A stretch of DNA of 64,000 bases from Bacteroidota bacterium (GCA_018266915.1 JAFDZM010000035.1:1-64000), one strand, 5' to 3'. Positions 26,201 to 35,438 are shown, numbered from the stretch's first letter. The notes: a model not told the origin generated them from the letters alone. Made by a program: numbers and translations.

Positions 26201-28057
26201 TGGGAGCAGCTGACTTACGGCAGTAACCTGCCTACTGGTAATACGCTGGTTAGCCAGGTGGATTATAACGAGTTGGGGCAGGTACTGGCCAAACGCCTTC
26301 ACAGTACGGACAGTTTAAACTTTTACCAGAATATAGCCTATACCTACAATGAACGTGGTTGGTTGTTGACCAGCAGTGCACCGCTGTTTGCCATGAACCT
26401 TTATTATAATACGAGTGCGGGCATAAAGGCATGGAATGGGGACATCAAGTACCAGTACTGGGGGACGCCCAGCACGGTAATGAACCAGCATTTTGCCTAT
26501 GACATGGACGCACAAGACAGGTTGCTAGCGGGAAGTTCGACAATCAACTACGATGAATATCCGATTTATGATATGAACGGCAACATCACTGCATTGAACC
26601 GGGGGGTGGGACCGACTACTTATACCAATACTGACCAGCTGTTGTATAACTATCTAGATGTAAATGGTAATTATACCAACCAGTTACAGAGCGTTAATGA
26701 CTTGAATGCCAATACATATACCACCGGATTGCCCGGTGGGGTCACCAAATACACCTATGATGGTAATGGAAATTTACTGACCCAAAGAAATCAGAACAGT
26801 AACACGCAGCAGGACAAAACCTATACATATAACCTGCTGAACTTGCCGAAGATAATAACCGCCAATACGGGCCTAACCACGTCCACTACCCTAACCTATA
26901 TTTATGACGCAGCGGGCAACAAACTAAGAAGGACAAGCACAGGGCTGAGTGATGTTACAGATTATATCAGCGGTATTCAGTATGATGCTTACAATGGCGC
27001 TCAATCAAACTTGAATTTTATCCAAACGGAAGAAGGTAAAGCAGCTTATTTGCAGTCAACCGGAGGGTTTGATTACTATTACTACCTCGGGGATAATCTG
27101 GGGAATACGAGGGTAACGTTTGATACAAAACTTAGTTCAGCATCGCTTTATCAAACAGATGATTATTTTCCGTTTGGATTAGAGATACCAGAAGGCACAA
27201 TACCCAATCCTAAAAATGAATATCTTTACAACAAGAAGGAGCTACAAGAGGAGCTCGGGCAATACGATTATGGCGCGCGGTTCTATGATCCGGTGATTGG
27301 TAGGTGGGGTGTCGTAGACCCTATGGCAGAGAATTCTAGAAGGTTTAGTCCTTATACATATGTTGAAAATAATCCGATACGAAATCTCGATCCAGACGGG
27401 ATGGAAGTCTTTCTAGGACAAGGTATAGCTGGAGGAGATTTATATACAGAAGAAGATGCACAGAATTTGTTTAGAGACTTACAGCAGCAACAGCAAGAAC
27501 AAGGAGGGCCGGGTGATAAAAAGAAAAAGCAAGAAGAGAAAAAGAAGAAGCCGGAAGAAAACAAGAGTTCCGGGGCAAATCCACGACATGCACCCGCTTG
27601 GGAATATAAAGTACCAATAATAAGTTGGTCAGCTGAAACGTGGGATAATGTAGAAAACGGCAATTATTGGACAGCTGCGGGACGTGAAGCTGATGGAATG
27701 GCCACTGCACTTTTTACTGGAGAGATGTTTTTGGAAAAGGGGATAACGACTGGTTTGGCTAGTTTATTTACAAGGGATGCAGCAAGTGCTGTAACTATAG
27801 AATTCGGTGGCGGAGCAAAAGCATCTTGGCATGCAGTACGACATTTAATAGATGAAGCAGGCATGAATGAAGCAGAAGTGCAGGCAGTAAAAGACGCCAT
27901 AACGAAAGATGTATCAAAAGTTGCAGGCTCGATCAAAACAGGAGCAAAAGTATTAACAAGGCCAATCATTGTTAACGGAGTTAAATTAGAATACAATGTA
28001 TTTAGAAGAACTAATGGAGTACTTAATGTTGGACGTATTGTATTAGCAAAACCATGA
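23276..28057 (+). CDS. RHS polymorphic toxin with NHL repeats and variable C-terminal toxin domain
   Basis: From ATG 23,276 (1593 residues). A signal peptide is followed by about six NHL-type repeats (about 55-385; recurring G-N-I-Y-V-A-D and I-R-K-I-T-P), an Ig-like domain (about 385-445), a DUF6443-like segment with Y-F-D-G-L-G-R-P-I-Q-T-V, many YD repeats, and the RHS core end (D-P-V-I-G-R-W-G-V-V-D-P and N-P-I-R-N-L-D-P-D-G). After this junction a Lys/Glu/Gln linker leads to a variable domain of about 130 residues. It has S-W-H-A-V-R-H-L and R-P-I-I-V-N-G near the end, suggestive of a BECR-fold RNase toxin, but unproven. The upstream start at 23,156 lies inside the previous gene. Confidence 0.87.
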   Translation: MKKHLVAKLILCMGICLMFWQKAFSQAPNISYTNTQTIVAGTAITPISPTNSGGAVAVNGQTSLLAGTVGSRGSSDGSTGTSFSNPIGMAVDANGNIYVADEGNYKIRKITPAGVVSTFAGTGSPGSTNNSVPTQASFNSPFGICFDMVGNMYVADYFNNMIRKITPAGVVSTLAGNGTAGYVNGAPGSAEFNSPTGVAADALGNVYVADFGNHMIRKITPDGTVSLFAGQNVYGYADGQGALAKFGGPQTLGFDPQGNLIVADKSNNMIRKITPNGTVSTLAGQTTAGYTNGNGSAAQFNNPAGLAIDASGTIYVPDYNNNRIRIVSQSGVVSNLSGTGIVGSANGAGSSATFNNPYGIAIDKSGNLYVSEFTNLTIRKVLSTPYTISPALPAGLNFNTATGVISGAAISSSPSTTYTITAYNLSGSSTTTLTFAVNAASIAPSQNMNYIMTYVPRVSGLTSATAVVNASPDKTKIQTEIKYFDGLGRPIQTVKVKGSPNGRDLVQPVAYDSQGREAYKYLPYAVTGSSNSDGSYKTDALTAAAGVSYFYNPTGSGISGNQQSNGIVVNPNPYSQIVFEASPLNRVIEQGAPGTPWQPVANSNTGHTVKTIYTTNNTTAITDTANTTLVALYTATVNSDQSRTLTRASGTAGNYDAGQLYLTITYNENWTGGRSGTSEEYKDIEGHVVLKRTFNYVRTTHVTEIMSTYYVYDDLGNLAFVLTPMSGADGAQPSQALLDNLCYQYRYDEQNRLTQKKLPGKGWEYTVYNKLDQPVLTQDSVQRANNQWSVTKYDALGRVIMTGLFNSSATQNTQKTNIYAYSQWDIRDYTNTSTGYLMNSYPGPSTILTINYYDDYNYGNVAGAPTNYAAPSGSSTMTRGLLTGKQTAVLNTPTDMLWDVPYYDDLGRTIKTYTEHYLGGTANTNNYDAITTTYNFTNAPTTVTRQHYTSSSTTIPMLTATNTYMYDHMGRKLKTWEQLTYGSNLPTGNTLVSQVDYNELGQVLAKRLHSTDSLNFYQNIAYTYNERGWLLTSSAPLFAMNLYYNTSAGIKAWNGDIKYQYWGTPSTVMNQHFAYDMDAQDRLLAGSSTINYDEYPIYDMNGNITALNRGVGPTTYTNTDQLLYNYLDVNGNYTNQLQSVNDLNANTYTTGLPGGVTKYTYDGNGNLLTQRNQNSNTQQDKTYTYNLLNLPKIITANTGLTTSTTLTYIYDAAGNKLRRTSTGLSDVTDYISGIQYDAYNGAQSNLNFIQTEEGKAAYLQSTGGFDYYYYLGDNLGNTRVTFDTKLSSASLYQTDDYFPFGLEIPEGTIPNPKNEYLYNKKELQEELGQYDYGARFYDPVIGRWGVVDPMAENSRRFSPYTYVENNPIRNLDPDGMEVFLGQGIAGGDLYTEEDAQNLFRDLQQQQQEQGGPGDKKKKQEEKKKKPEENKSSGANPRHAPAWEYKVPIISWSAETWDNVENGNYWTAAGREADGMATALFTGEMFLEKGITTGLASLFTRDAASAVTIEFGGGAKASWHAVRHLIDEAGMNEAEVQAVKDAITKDVSKVAGSIKTGAKVLTRPIIVNGVKLEYNVFRRTNGVLNVGRIVLAKP

Positions 28058-28389
28058 GAAGACTAAGAAAAGAAGAACACGATCTTATCGAATATTTATT
28101 GAGGCAAACGCCAAACACTGAACATCTGTATGATCAATTAGAAGATTGTGTTGTAGAAGAAATGGATGATGGAGGAATGGGAAGTTTAACATTCGTACGC
28201 AATGACAAGAAGGAACAAAGAACCGGCCATATTGTTGCTGAAATTTCTTTACTTGATAAGGATAATGTGGCTACAAGTTTTGCGGTAATATTAGATAGGG
28301 AGAATGATCTATATGAATTAGATGTATTCAAAGCGGACTCTTCGCCATTAGTAGAGTTCCCTCGACCTCCTTATAACGAGCTCATCTAG
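28054..28389 (+). CDS. Putative immunity protein for the RHS toxin
   Basis: A 111-residue acidic cytosolic protein whose ATG overlaps the toxin stop by four bases (ATGA, 28054-28057), the usual position of an immunity gene. It begins M-R-R-L-R-K-E-E-H-D-L-I-E-Y-L-L and has D-D-G-G-M-G-S-L-T-F and a late F-A-V-I-L-D-R-E-N-D-L-Y-E-L-D-V-F. It resembles, from memory, the DUF6984 family. The neutralising role is inferred from context. Confidence 0.78.
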   Translation: MRRLRKEEHDLIEYLLRQTPNTEHLYDQLEDCVVEEMDDGGMGSLTFVRNDKKEQRTGHIVAEISLLDKDNVATSFAVILDRENDLYELDVFKADSSPLVEFPRPPYNELI

Positions 28390-28487
28390 CGTAATATATC
28401 AATCCGGTAGTGTATCAAAGCTGTTGTTTATTGGATAAAGCATTGATAGTCAATTATAATTAAAGATACTTAAATAAAAAAAGTGAA

Positions 28488-28525
28488 AAGCGGGTGGTAT
28501 TAACGTATCATCCGCTTATTTTTTG
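28488..28525 (+). terminator. Rho-independent terminator after the RHS/immunity genes
   Basis: A 12-bp stem (28488-28499 with 28506-28517, including two G-U pairs) and a 6-base loop are followed by ATTTTTTG. It lies about 100 bp after the immunity stop and just before the IS1 remnant. Confidence 0.65.
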
Positions 28526-28558
28526 TAGTTTAGACATCACCTAAATGCCTGGACCTTT

Positions 28559-29256
28559 ATGCCGTGTGTCAAAGTTGTTGGCGATGCAACCTGTCAGTAT
28601 TGCCAAAGTAAAAGCATTAAGTTTGGAAAATTCAAAGGCAGGCAACGCTATCGTTGCAAGAGTTGCCTTAAAACGCAATTAATAGTTTAAAAAATCAAGC
28701 CTATAAATCATTCCTCAACAGTGAAATCGTAGCGCAGGTAAAAGAAGGATGTGGTGTCAGGAGCATTGCCAGGCTTTTACATATTTCTCCAAATACAGTC
28801 TTAAAACGAATTAAAACTATTGCAGCCTCCATTAATAGACCAGCGATAAATAGTGAACAGATATATGAGGTAGACGAGCTGAGGACATACATCGGTAGTA
28901 AAAACTGTGAGTGCTGGATAATTTATGCGCTGGATAAGCAAAATGGACTGGTAGTTGACTTTAAAGTCGGTAGCCGCAACAAAAAGAACCTGAAGAAAGT
29001 TATTGATACGCTTTTATTAGCAAAGTGCAGAAAAATATTTACTGATGGACTAAATCTTTATCATAGACTAATCCCAACCAAATTACATATAACGAAGCGG
29101 TATGGCACGAACAGGATCGAACGAAAAAACCTAAGTCTGCGTACACATTTGAAACGATTGAACAGGAAAACAATTTGTTATTCGAAAAGCCTATCTATGC
29201 TTGAAGCTTGCCTTAAAATCTATCTTTGGTATCAAGGTGGTAAAAAGTTCGTATAA
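28559..29256 (+). pseudogene. IS1-family transposase, two frames (InsA-like / InsB-like)
   Basis: The first frame (28559-28690) encodes an InsA-like zinc-finger piece with C-x2-C and C-x2-C (C-Q-Y-C ... C-K-S-C). The second frame, minus one relative to it, is open to TAA at 29254-29256. It encodes an InsB-like DDE domain: Y-E-V-D-E-L, I-F-T-D-G and N-R-I-E-R, with A-L-D-K between. The frames meet at TTTAAAAAAT (28686-28695), a run-prone site where IS1 elements normally shift by minus one. Here a TAA precedes the A-run in frame 0, and D-E-L-R replaces the usual D-E-L-W. It is either a decayed copy or shifts unusually. I could not find terminal inverted repeats. Confidence 0.8.
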
Positions 29257-29368
29257 TGCCGATGATTTCGTTATCATTCAATGAGGTTGCTTATAGTTAA
29301 AATCTTATCGAGCATAAATGTTTGTTTTCTTCATCGGGAATGCTTAGTTTAGATACCTTATTGAGATT

Positions 29369-29794
29369 ATGAAACCCTACACCTTGTTCCTCTGCAAACG
29401 TGTCAAAGCCTATACACTTACGGAAATTCTGGTGGTGCTGGTAATCATCGGCATCCTGGTTTTACTGGCTTTACCAAACCTGTTGCCCGCTGTAAATAAA
29501 GCCAAAAAACTGGAAGCCAAACAACAGCTAGCCTACGTTAAAACGCTTGAAAAAAATTACTTCTACGAACATTCAGAATATTCGAAAGACCTGAATGAAA
29601 TAGGCTTTATCCAAGAGAAACTAAGCACAGATAGTAAAGATGGTAAAGCTAATTACCGTATTGAAATTACCAACGCTACGAACACTACTTTTACAGCCAG
29701 GGCAACAGCTGTAAAAGACTTTAGCGGTGATGGCAAATTCAATGTATGGGAGATTGACCAGGATGGTAATTTAAAAGAAGTGGTAGCTGACTAA
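29369..29794 (+). CDS. Major pseudopilin, GspG-like
   Basis: A type II secretion pseudopilin. After a short basic leader the prepilin motif reads K-A-Y-T-L-T-E-I-L-V-V-L-V-I-I-G, with Glu at +5 and a hydrophobic helix. The peptidase site has Ala instead of Gly at -1, a feature shared with the other pseudopilins here. The C-terminal globular part contains F-S-G-D-G-K-F-N-V-W-E-I-D-Q-D-G, reminiscent of the Ca-binding end of GspG. It is first in the plus-strand T2SS operon, 2 bp before the prepilin peptidase. Confidence 0.85.
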   Translation: MKPYTLFLCKRVKAYTLTEILVVLVIIGILVLLALPNLLPAVNKAKKLEAKQQLAYVKTLEKNYFYEHSEYSKDLNEIGFIQEKLSTDSKDGKANYRIEITNATNTTFTARATAVKDFSGDGKFNVWEIDQDGNLKEVVAD

Positions 29795-29795
29795 A

Positions 29796-30323
29796 GTGAT
29801 AACTATAATAAAAATCCTAATCCTAATCTGTTTACTGATGATTTTTTTCCAGGATATAAAAAGCCGTTCAGTCTATTGGATTTTATTTCCCGCGCTCACC
29901 GGTCTTTTACTTGGTTTACGTTATTTTCAAAATAGTGGAAGTATCCTAAACTGGCAATCGGCATTATTTAATGTTGGTTTCCTTATTGTTCAATTACTTT
30001 TAGTTACATTCTATTTTTCAATCAAAAACAGAAAGCTAACTAACATTACCAATGAATTACTGGGGTTAGGTGATGTGCTGTTTATTCTAAGCATCGCTTT
30101 TTATCTTCCAATATTTAATTATTTGTTCTTCTATATCGTCAGTTTAATTACTGTATTAGCATCCTGGATATGCTGGCAATCCATTACCTCAAATAATAAT
30201 AAACATATTCCGCTTGCCGGACTACAGGCTGCTCTATTTGCAGGATTCTTATTAAGTGATTGGATACTAAAAACGCATAGCCTGACTGATGATACCTGGA
30301 TTTTAAACCTTATCACCAGATGA
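29796..30323 (+). CDS. Prepilin peptidase (A24 aspartic peptidase)
   Basis: A polytopic membrane protein of 175 residues starting with GTG. The two catalytic aspartates are in F-Q-D-I-K-S-R (about residue 20) and G-L-G-D-V (about 92), the A24 signature. It lacks the N-terminal zinc/methylase domain of PilD, as short A24 peptidases do. It should cleave the pseudopilins of this cluster, whose -1 residue is Ala. It overlaps the gspE-like gene by four bases. Confidence 0.85.
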   Translation: MITIIKILILICLLMIFFQDIKSRSVYWILFPALTGLLLGLRYFQNSGSILNWQSALFNVGFLIVQLLLVTFYFSIKNRKLTNITNELLGLGDVLFILSIAFYLPIFNYLFFYIVSLITVLASWICWQSITSNNNKHIPLAGLQAALFAGFLLSDWILKTHSLTDDTWILNLITR

Positions 30324-31753
30324 ATATAGCGGAAGAGATTTTTATAAAGACGGACGACCTGCACTGGCTGACCAAAGACCAGGCCTGGCACTACAAAGTA
30401 TTACCCAAAAGCAGAACAGCAAATGAGCTAAAGCTTTATTGTGAAGATTCAGCAGATAAGATAAGCTTGCTTGACGAATTGGAAATTCTTTTAGGAACAG
30501 CGGTGAAGCTTGAACCCATAGCCGATGCCCAAATAGCAAGATTACTGTCCAAGTACTACTTAAAAGAAAGCGCGGCACAGGGAGCAACAGAAATACAATC
30601 TTCTTACAACGCCGATGATTTTTTGGTTAACCTGATAGCAGAGGCCAGGAATCTAAAGAGCAGCGATATTCATATTGAAAGCTATGAGAATAAGTGCCGT
30701 GTCCGGGTGAGGATTGATGGCATGATGGTTGAGCGTTACCTTTTAAAACGAGATGAATATCCGGCATTAATCAATAAAATAAAAATACTATCCAACCTGG
30801 ATATAGCCGAAAAGCGACTGCCGCAGGATGGTCGTATCAACTTTAAGCATAACAACCATCAGTTTGATATACGTGTTTCTATTTTACCTACGCTGCATGG
30901 AGAAAAAGCAGTTCTGCGTCTATTGAGCAATGATGCTACTGATATAGACCTCAACAGTCTCGGCTTTTCCAAATTCGACCTGGATAATTACCTGCAAGGC
31001 GCGATGCGGCCAAATGGTATCCTGCTCATCAGTGGCCCTACTGGTTCAGGTAAAACGACCACCCTGTACGCAACGCTCAAATTGTTGAATAAGGAGACCA
31101 GGAATGTAATGACCATCGAAGACCCAGTGGAATACACGTTGGAAGGTATTAACCAGGTGCAATTAAAGGAATCAATTGGATTAACATTTGGAGCAGCACT
31201 GCGAACCTTCCTACGGCAAGACCCTGACGTGATTATGGTGGGTGAGATTCGTGATATGGAAACTGCTGAAATGGCGATAAGAGCAGCATTGACAGGCCAC
31301 CTGGTATTATCTACCATCCATACCAATTCAGCCTGGGGGACAGTATCCAGATTAATAGATATGGGTATTCCTCCTTTCCTGGTAGCAAGCACACTCAACA
31401 CAACAGCAGCACAACGTCTGGTGCGTCTCCTATGCCCACATTGCAAAGAAGCAGCAGCATTTGATGAGAACCTTTATCCCAAGCAATTTAAACCCTACAG
31501 CAAGATAAATCACCACCATATAGCCAAAGGATGCGAGCAATGCTATTACACCGGCTACAAAGGCCGTAAAGCCGTGTACGAGGTCATTCCTATTGACCAG
31601 GAGTTAGCCGTCGAAATCAAAAACGGAAATATGTATATACAACAATTGTTAAAACAGCGCGGTATAGGAACTTTGGCAGAAAATGCTTTCCGCCTGTTTG
31701 AACAAGGACAAACATCTATGGAGGAAATTTATCCTTTATTATTCAATTACTAA
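30320..31753 (+). CDS. Type II secretion ATPase, GspE/PilB family
   Basis: The assembly ATPase of the pseudopilus. Walker A is G-P-T-G-S-G-K-T-T (239-247), the Asp box holds D-P-V-E-Y, Walker B is I-M-V-G-E-I-R-D (305-312) and the His box holds T-L-H-like S-T-I-H-T-N. The tetracysteine zinc motif is complete: C-P-H-C (372-375) and C-E-Q-C (405-408). The N1 domain is short (477 residues total). All catalytic parts are present, so the ATPase should work. It acts at the cytoplasmic face with the GspL- and GspF-like proteins. Confidence 0.93.
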   Translation: MNIAEEIFIKTDDLHWLTKDQAWHYKVLPKSRTANELKLYCEDSADKISLLDELEILLGTAVKLEPIADAQIARLLSKYYLKESAAQGATEIQSSYNADDFLVNLIAEARNLKSSDIHIESYENKCRVRVRIDGMMVERYLLKRDEYPALINKIKILSNLDIAEKRLPQDGRINFKHNNHQFDIRVSILPTLHGEKAVLRLLSNDATDIDLNSLGFSKFDLDNYLQGAMRPNGILLISGPTGSGKTTTLYATLKLLNKETRNVMTIEDPVEYTLEGINQVQLKESIGLTFGAALRTFLRQDPDVIMVGEIRDMETAEMAIRAALTGHLVLSTIHTNSAWGTVSRLIDMGIPPFLVASTLNTTAAQRLVRLLCPHCKEAAAFDENLYPKQFKPYSKINHHHIAKGCEQCYYTGYKGRKAVYEVIPIDQELAVEIKNGNMYIQQLLKQRGIGTLAENAFRLFEQGQTSMEEIYPLLFNY

Positions 31754-31761
31754 TAAACCTG

Positions 31762-33693
31762 ATGCACAATAAATTTACCCGCCTTATTCTTTTAGTTTTT
31801 ATTATCTGTTTAGCAAGCAGAGCATATAGCCAACAAGGCAGAATCGCTGCTATACAGAAAAAACTGGACAGCTTATCCAAAAACGTTCCTGGACTAAATC
31901 AAAAAGTACAACTGAATGTAATCGGAGGGACGGTACAACAATATCTTTCCGGCATTGCCAGCTCCAACGGATTAAGCATAAGCGTTGACCCTAAACTAAA
32001 CTTTGCCATCAGTGATTCCTATAATGATATTACTGCGGCTAACATCCTGACGTTTCTTGCCCAGAAATATAACCTGGATGTAAGTATCGTGGGAGCTATT
32101 ATTTATGTAACGCCTTACCAAGACCCTGCCCAGTTCATCAAACCCGTACCAAAACAAATTGATGTAAAATACAACACAGTAGATAATGCGTTATCTCTTG
32201 CTTTGAACAATGACAGCCTGGTTGCGGTAGCTAAAAAGATAACGCAGGTCTCCGGTAAAAATGTAGTAGTACCCAATTCACTGCAAACAAAACATGTATC
32301 AGGGTTTATCGAAGCAGCACCCTTTGAGACTGCCATGGATAAACTGGCTTATGCCAATGAAATTAAAGTGGTAAAGACCAATGATAACTTTTTTGTGTTC
32401 CAGCCCCTTGATGAGAACGAAGAACTGTACATCAATGGAGATAAAAGCACAGCAGTAAGGAAAACTTTCCGCCAACCATCCGGCAACGGGAATGCAGGAG
32501 CAACAGGGGTATTCAGCAGAATGGTAAACGGACAAAAGCTGATTTCAGCTGATGCTGTCAATTCGCCTATTCTTAGCCTGGTAAAACAAGCATCACAAGA
32601 GCTATCTAAAAGCTATTCTATTTATACTGATTTAAAAGGTAACATCGATATTCATGTAACAGATATTACCTATGACCAGTTCCTCGACCTGCTTTTCAGG
32701 GGCACCAACTATACCTTTCAAAATGAAAATGGAATTTACCTCATAGGTGATAAATCAATAGAAGGCCTGAGAACCTACAAGGCCATTCATTTACAAAACC
32801 GCTCTATCGATACCATTGTGAACATGATTCCGGCAGAATGGAAGAAAGCACTGGAAATAAAAGAGTTCAGGGAGCAGAACACTATATTACTTTCAGGTTC
32901 CATTGCCCACATTAAAGAGACCGAAGCATTCATAAAAGAACTGGACGTACTGGTACCTGTAGTAATGATTGAGGTAACCATGATAGATTTCCATAAGACA
33001 AGAACAGTATCTACTGGTATTTCCGCAGGCGTTTCAGACAGCGTAAAAACTGGCGGCACGATATTGCCTGGAGTAGGGTTCACGTTTAGTGCCACCTCTG
33101 TTAACAGCTTTTTAAGCAGCCTGAGCAAGAATACAGGAGTTAACCTGGGACATGTGGTGCCAAACTTTTATGTCAGTTTACAGGCCTTAGAAAACAACAA
33201 TAACGTGGATGTGCGTTCGGTACCCAAGCTCTCTGCATTAAACGGTCATTCTGCTACACTCAGCCTAGGGAATAAAAGATATTACAAAGATGTAACCCAA
33301 AACTTTTATCCATCAGCCACTACGACAGCTTCAATTTTTTCAAATGTTTATAAAGAAGTAGATGCCGATTTAAGCATAGATATTAAGCCGGTAGTCTCAG
33401 GAGATGACCAGGTAACCTTGGCGATAAAAGTGAATGTATCCGATTTTACATCAATTCCAACAGATGGCTCACCACCACCGCAATCGGTAAACAAGTTCGA
33501 AACCAGTCTTCGAGTTCATAATGAAGATACTATCTTACTGGGCGGGATTGAAAGAACAGAAAACGATCTGAGCGCATCCGGCACCCCTATCCTTTCCAGG
33601 ATACCGATACTTAAATGGATTTTTAGTAACCGGACAAAGACCACGCAGAAAGTGACGACGGTACTTTTTATTAAATCAACTGTATTGCGCTAA
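31762..33693 (+). CDS. Secretin, GspD-like
   Basis: An outer-membrane channel protein of 643 residues with signal peptide (ending Y-S-Q). N-terminal N0/STN-like and N1-type domains (about 45-330; G-T-V-Q-Q-Y-L and L-N-V-I patterns) lead to the secretin domain (about 390-640). That domain carries the diagnostic V-P-V-V-M-I-E-V and the conserved end I-L-L-G-G-I-E ... P-I-L-S-R-I-P-I-L-K-W-I-F-S. No pilotin is obvious, but a lipoprotein gene lies in the opposite operon. It lies 8 bp after the ATPase gene. Confidence 0.92.
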   Translation: MHNKFTRLILLVFIICLASRAYSQQGRIAAIQKKLDSLSKNVPGLNQKVQLNVIGGTVQQYLSGIASSNGLSISVDPKLNFAISDSYNDITAANILTFLAQKYNLDVSIVGAIIYVTPYQDPAQFIKPVPKQIDVKYNTVDNALSLALNNDSLVAVAKKITQVSGKNVVVPNSLQTKHVSGFIEAAPFETAMDKLAYANEIKVVKTNDNFFVFQPLDENEELYINGDKSTAVRKTFRQPSGNGNAGATGVFSRMVNGQKLISADAVNSPILSLVKQASQELSKSYSIYTDLKGNIDIHVTDITYDQFLDLLFRGTNYTFQNENGIYLIGDKSIEGLRTYKAIHLQNRSIDTIVNMIPAEWKKALEIKEFREQNTILLSGSIAHIKETEAFIKELDVLVPVVMIEVTMIDFHKTRTVSTGISAGVSDSVKTGGTILPGVGFTFSATSVNSFLSSLSKNTGVNLGHVVPNFYVSLQALENNNNVDVRSVPKLSALNGHSATLSLGNKRYYKDVTQNFYPSATTTASIFSNVYKEVDADLSIDIKPVVSGDDQVTLAIKVNVSDFTSIPTDGSPPPQSVNKFETSLRVHNEDTILLGGIERTENDLSASGTPILSRIPILKWIFSNRTKTTQKVTTVLFIKSTVLR

Positions 33694-33696
33694 CAA

Positions 33697-34911
33697 TTGA
33701 GTAAGCTGGATCAATATTACCGTTTTAGTAAGGTAGCTGGAGTAAATATCCACATCCAAAGTAATGGTCAACCATTGATACAGGTTTGCCAGGTAGAAGC
33801 AAATGGCAATCAACTGGACATTACTAAAAAGTTTACTGATTTAACTTCGATTAATCAGTTGAAGGAACATCTTCCTGCGAAGGCTGTTATTTCATTGAAT
33901 TTGTCGGGTAAAGGCATTCTTCATAAGAGAATTGATAAAGTAGAAACCATTGATCAAAATGCTTTTAGCAAGGTATTACCTAATGTCAAATTAGAAGATT
34001 TCTACATGCAGAATTTTATTTCAGGTGAATATTCTTTTGTATCAATTGCGAGGAAAACGGAGGCAGGCAAATGGCTCAACCAATTGAACGAACTTAACTT
34101 TCAACCACTATTACTGAGCCTGGGTGTGTTTCCTATTGAAAATATTATCCCGCAACTGAATATCTATGAGCATCAAGCGATCATAGGCGGTTATCAGATT
34201 CAAAGAAATGATAAAGGTGAGTGGATAGATGTGAAAGCAACAGAAGAAAGCTCAGCTTTTGCCATCAAACTGGCCTCAGAAAAGATGGATGAAAAGCTTT
34301 TAATTCCTTATGCGACTGCTTTCCAGCTTGTGATGATAAATCAGCTTGACACCGTAAGAGCCAATGATGAAAAGCTCGATAAAATATTAAATGCAAAACA
34401 GTCGGAGCAAAAGCTAAAAGTTCAGGGCGTTATAGCACTTGCTGTCATCTTTACTTTACTGCTGCTTAACTATGTAACGCTTTCCTGGTTCAATTCATCT
34501 AATGCTGTTTTATCGGAACAGGTTGGTAAGTATGCAGAAACGACCAGTAATGAGCAGGAGGTTTCAGATAAGATAAAGCAAAAACAAACCCTGCTTCACG
34601 CCCTGGGCTGGGATGGCGGAATAAATAAGAGCATATTAATTGACCAGGTTGCTTCCTTAATGCCACCGGAAATAACCTTGCAGGCTATTTCAGTGAACCC
34701 GGTTGATGTGGCAGATAGCAGGGTGCAAAAGATGGTCGTATATGATGATAAAAAGATAATCATAACCGGTAATTCGGAGAAAATTATCCCGGTGAATGAA
34801 TGGATCGCCAGGATTAAAACCAAATCATGGGTAAAGAATATTCAACTGGAAAACTTTGCTTTTGACAATGAATTAAATACAGGTCGTTTTATCATAGCTA
34901 TTAATTACTGA
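33697..34911 (+). CDS. GspL-like (PilM-PilN-like) inner-membrane protein
   Basis: A 404-residue protein starting with TTG, 3 bp after the secretin stop. A cytoplasmic region of about 245 residues, possibly actin-like but too divergent to be sure, is followed by one TM segment (V-I-A-L-A-V-I-F-T-L-L-L-L-N-Y-V) and a periplasmic part with a coiled coil and a ferredoxin-like fold (M-P-P-E-I-T-L-Q-A-I-S-V-N-P). This corresponds to PilM and PilN or to GspL. It should recruit the GspE ATPase to the membrane. Confidence 0.75.
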   Translation: MSKLDQYYRFSKVAGVNIHIQSNGQPLIQVCQVEANGNQLDITKKFTDLTSINQLKEHLPAKAVISLNLSGKGILHKRIDKVETIDQNAFSKVLPNVKLEDFYMQNFISGEYSFVSIARKTEAGKWLNQLNELNFQPLLLSLGVFPIENIIPQLNIYEHQAIIGGYQIQRNDKGEWIDVKATEESSAFAIKLASEKMDEKLLIPYATAFQLVMINQLDTVRANDEKLDKILNAKQSEQKLKVQGVIALAVIFTLLLLNYVTLSWFNSSNAVLSEQVGKYAETTSNEQEVSDKIKQKQTLLHALGWDGGINKSILIDQVASLMPPEITLQAISVNPVDVADSRVQKMVVYDDKKIIITGNSEKIIPVNEWIARIKTKSWVKNIQLENFAFDNELNTGRFIIAINY

Positions 34912-34913
34912 AG

Positions 34914-35438
34914 ATGATTAAACAAGCGCAAATCAAAAAGGAATACTTGCTGCTCATTGGTAGTGTAGTGATGCTGGTGGTATGCTATCAGTTAGCATTT
35001 AAAAAGACGTTTGAAGCCTGGCACCTTCACAAACAATTGGAAACGCAACTATCGCGATCGGCTAATACGAACTTTCAGCCAGGTTATTCAGAAAGAAAAA
35101 GCGCCAATATCAGCCGTCTACTCAATTTGTATAAGGCCGATACTGTGAATTTCAGAAGTAATATCATCAGCAAAATTTCTTCGATAGCTGAGAAGGAAAA
35201 CGTGAAACTGTCTGAAGTGCCTACCGACAACCCCGAGCTACATAAAGAAAAACTGGTAGTAGAAAAGCTGGCTTTCGAAGGCGACTATGTTCCGCTACTG
35301 AAAACATTAAATGAACTGGAAAAAACCTCCGGCATTGGCCTGGTCAGAAGTATTGATATAAAAACGATAAATCATCATTCTAACGAAAAATATCCAAAAA
35401 AGCTGATCCTGACTATACAGTTGGTCACGCATTCTTAA
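34914..35438 (+). CDS. GspM/PilO-like inner-membrane protein
   Basis: A 174-residue protein with one N-terminal TM (L-L-I-G-S-V-V-M-L-V-V-C-Y), a coiled-coil stretch and a ferredoxin-like periplasmic domain (V-V-E-K-L-A-F-E-G-D-Y-V-P-L-L-K-T-L-N-E-L-E), as in GspM/PilO. It lies 2 bp after the GspL-like gene. It ends the plus-strand operon; the minus-strand operon ends 19 bp away, so the two halves converge. Confidence 0.78.
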   Translation: MIKQAQIKKEYLLLIGSVVMLVVCYQLAFKKTFEAWHLHKQLETQLSRSANTNFQPGYSERKSANISRLLNLYKADTVNFRSNIISKISSIAEKENVKLSEVPTDNPELHKEKLVVEKLAFEGDYVPLLKTLNELEKTSGIGLVRSIDIKTINHHSNEKYPKKLILTIQLVTHS

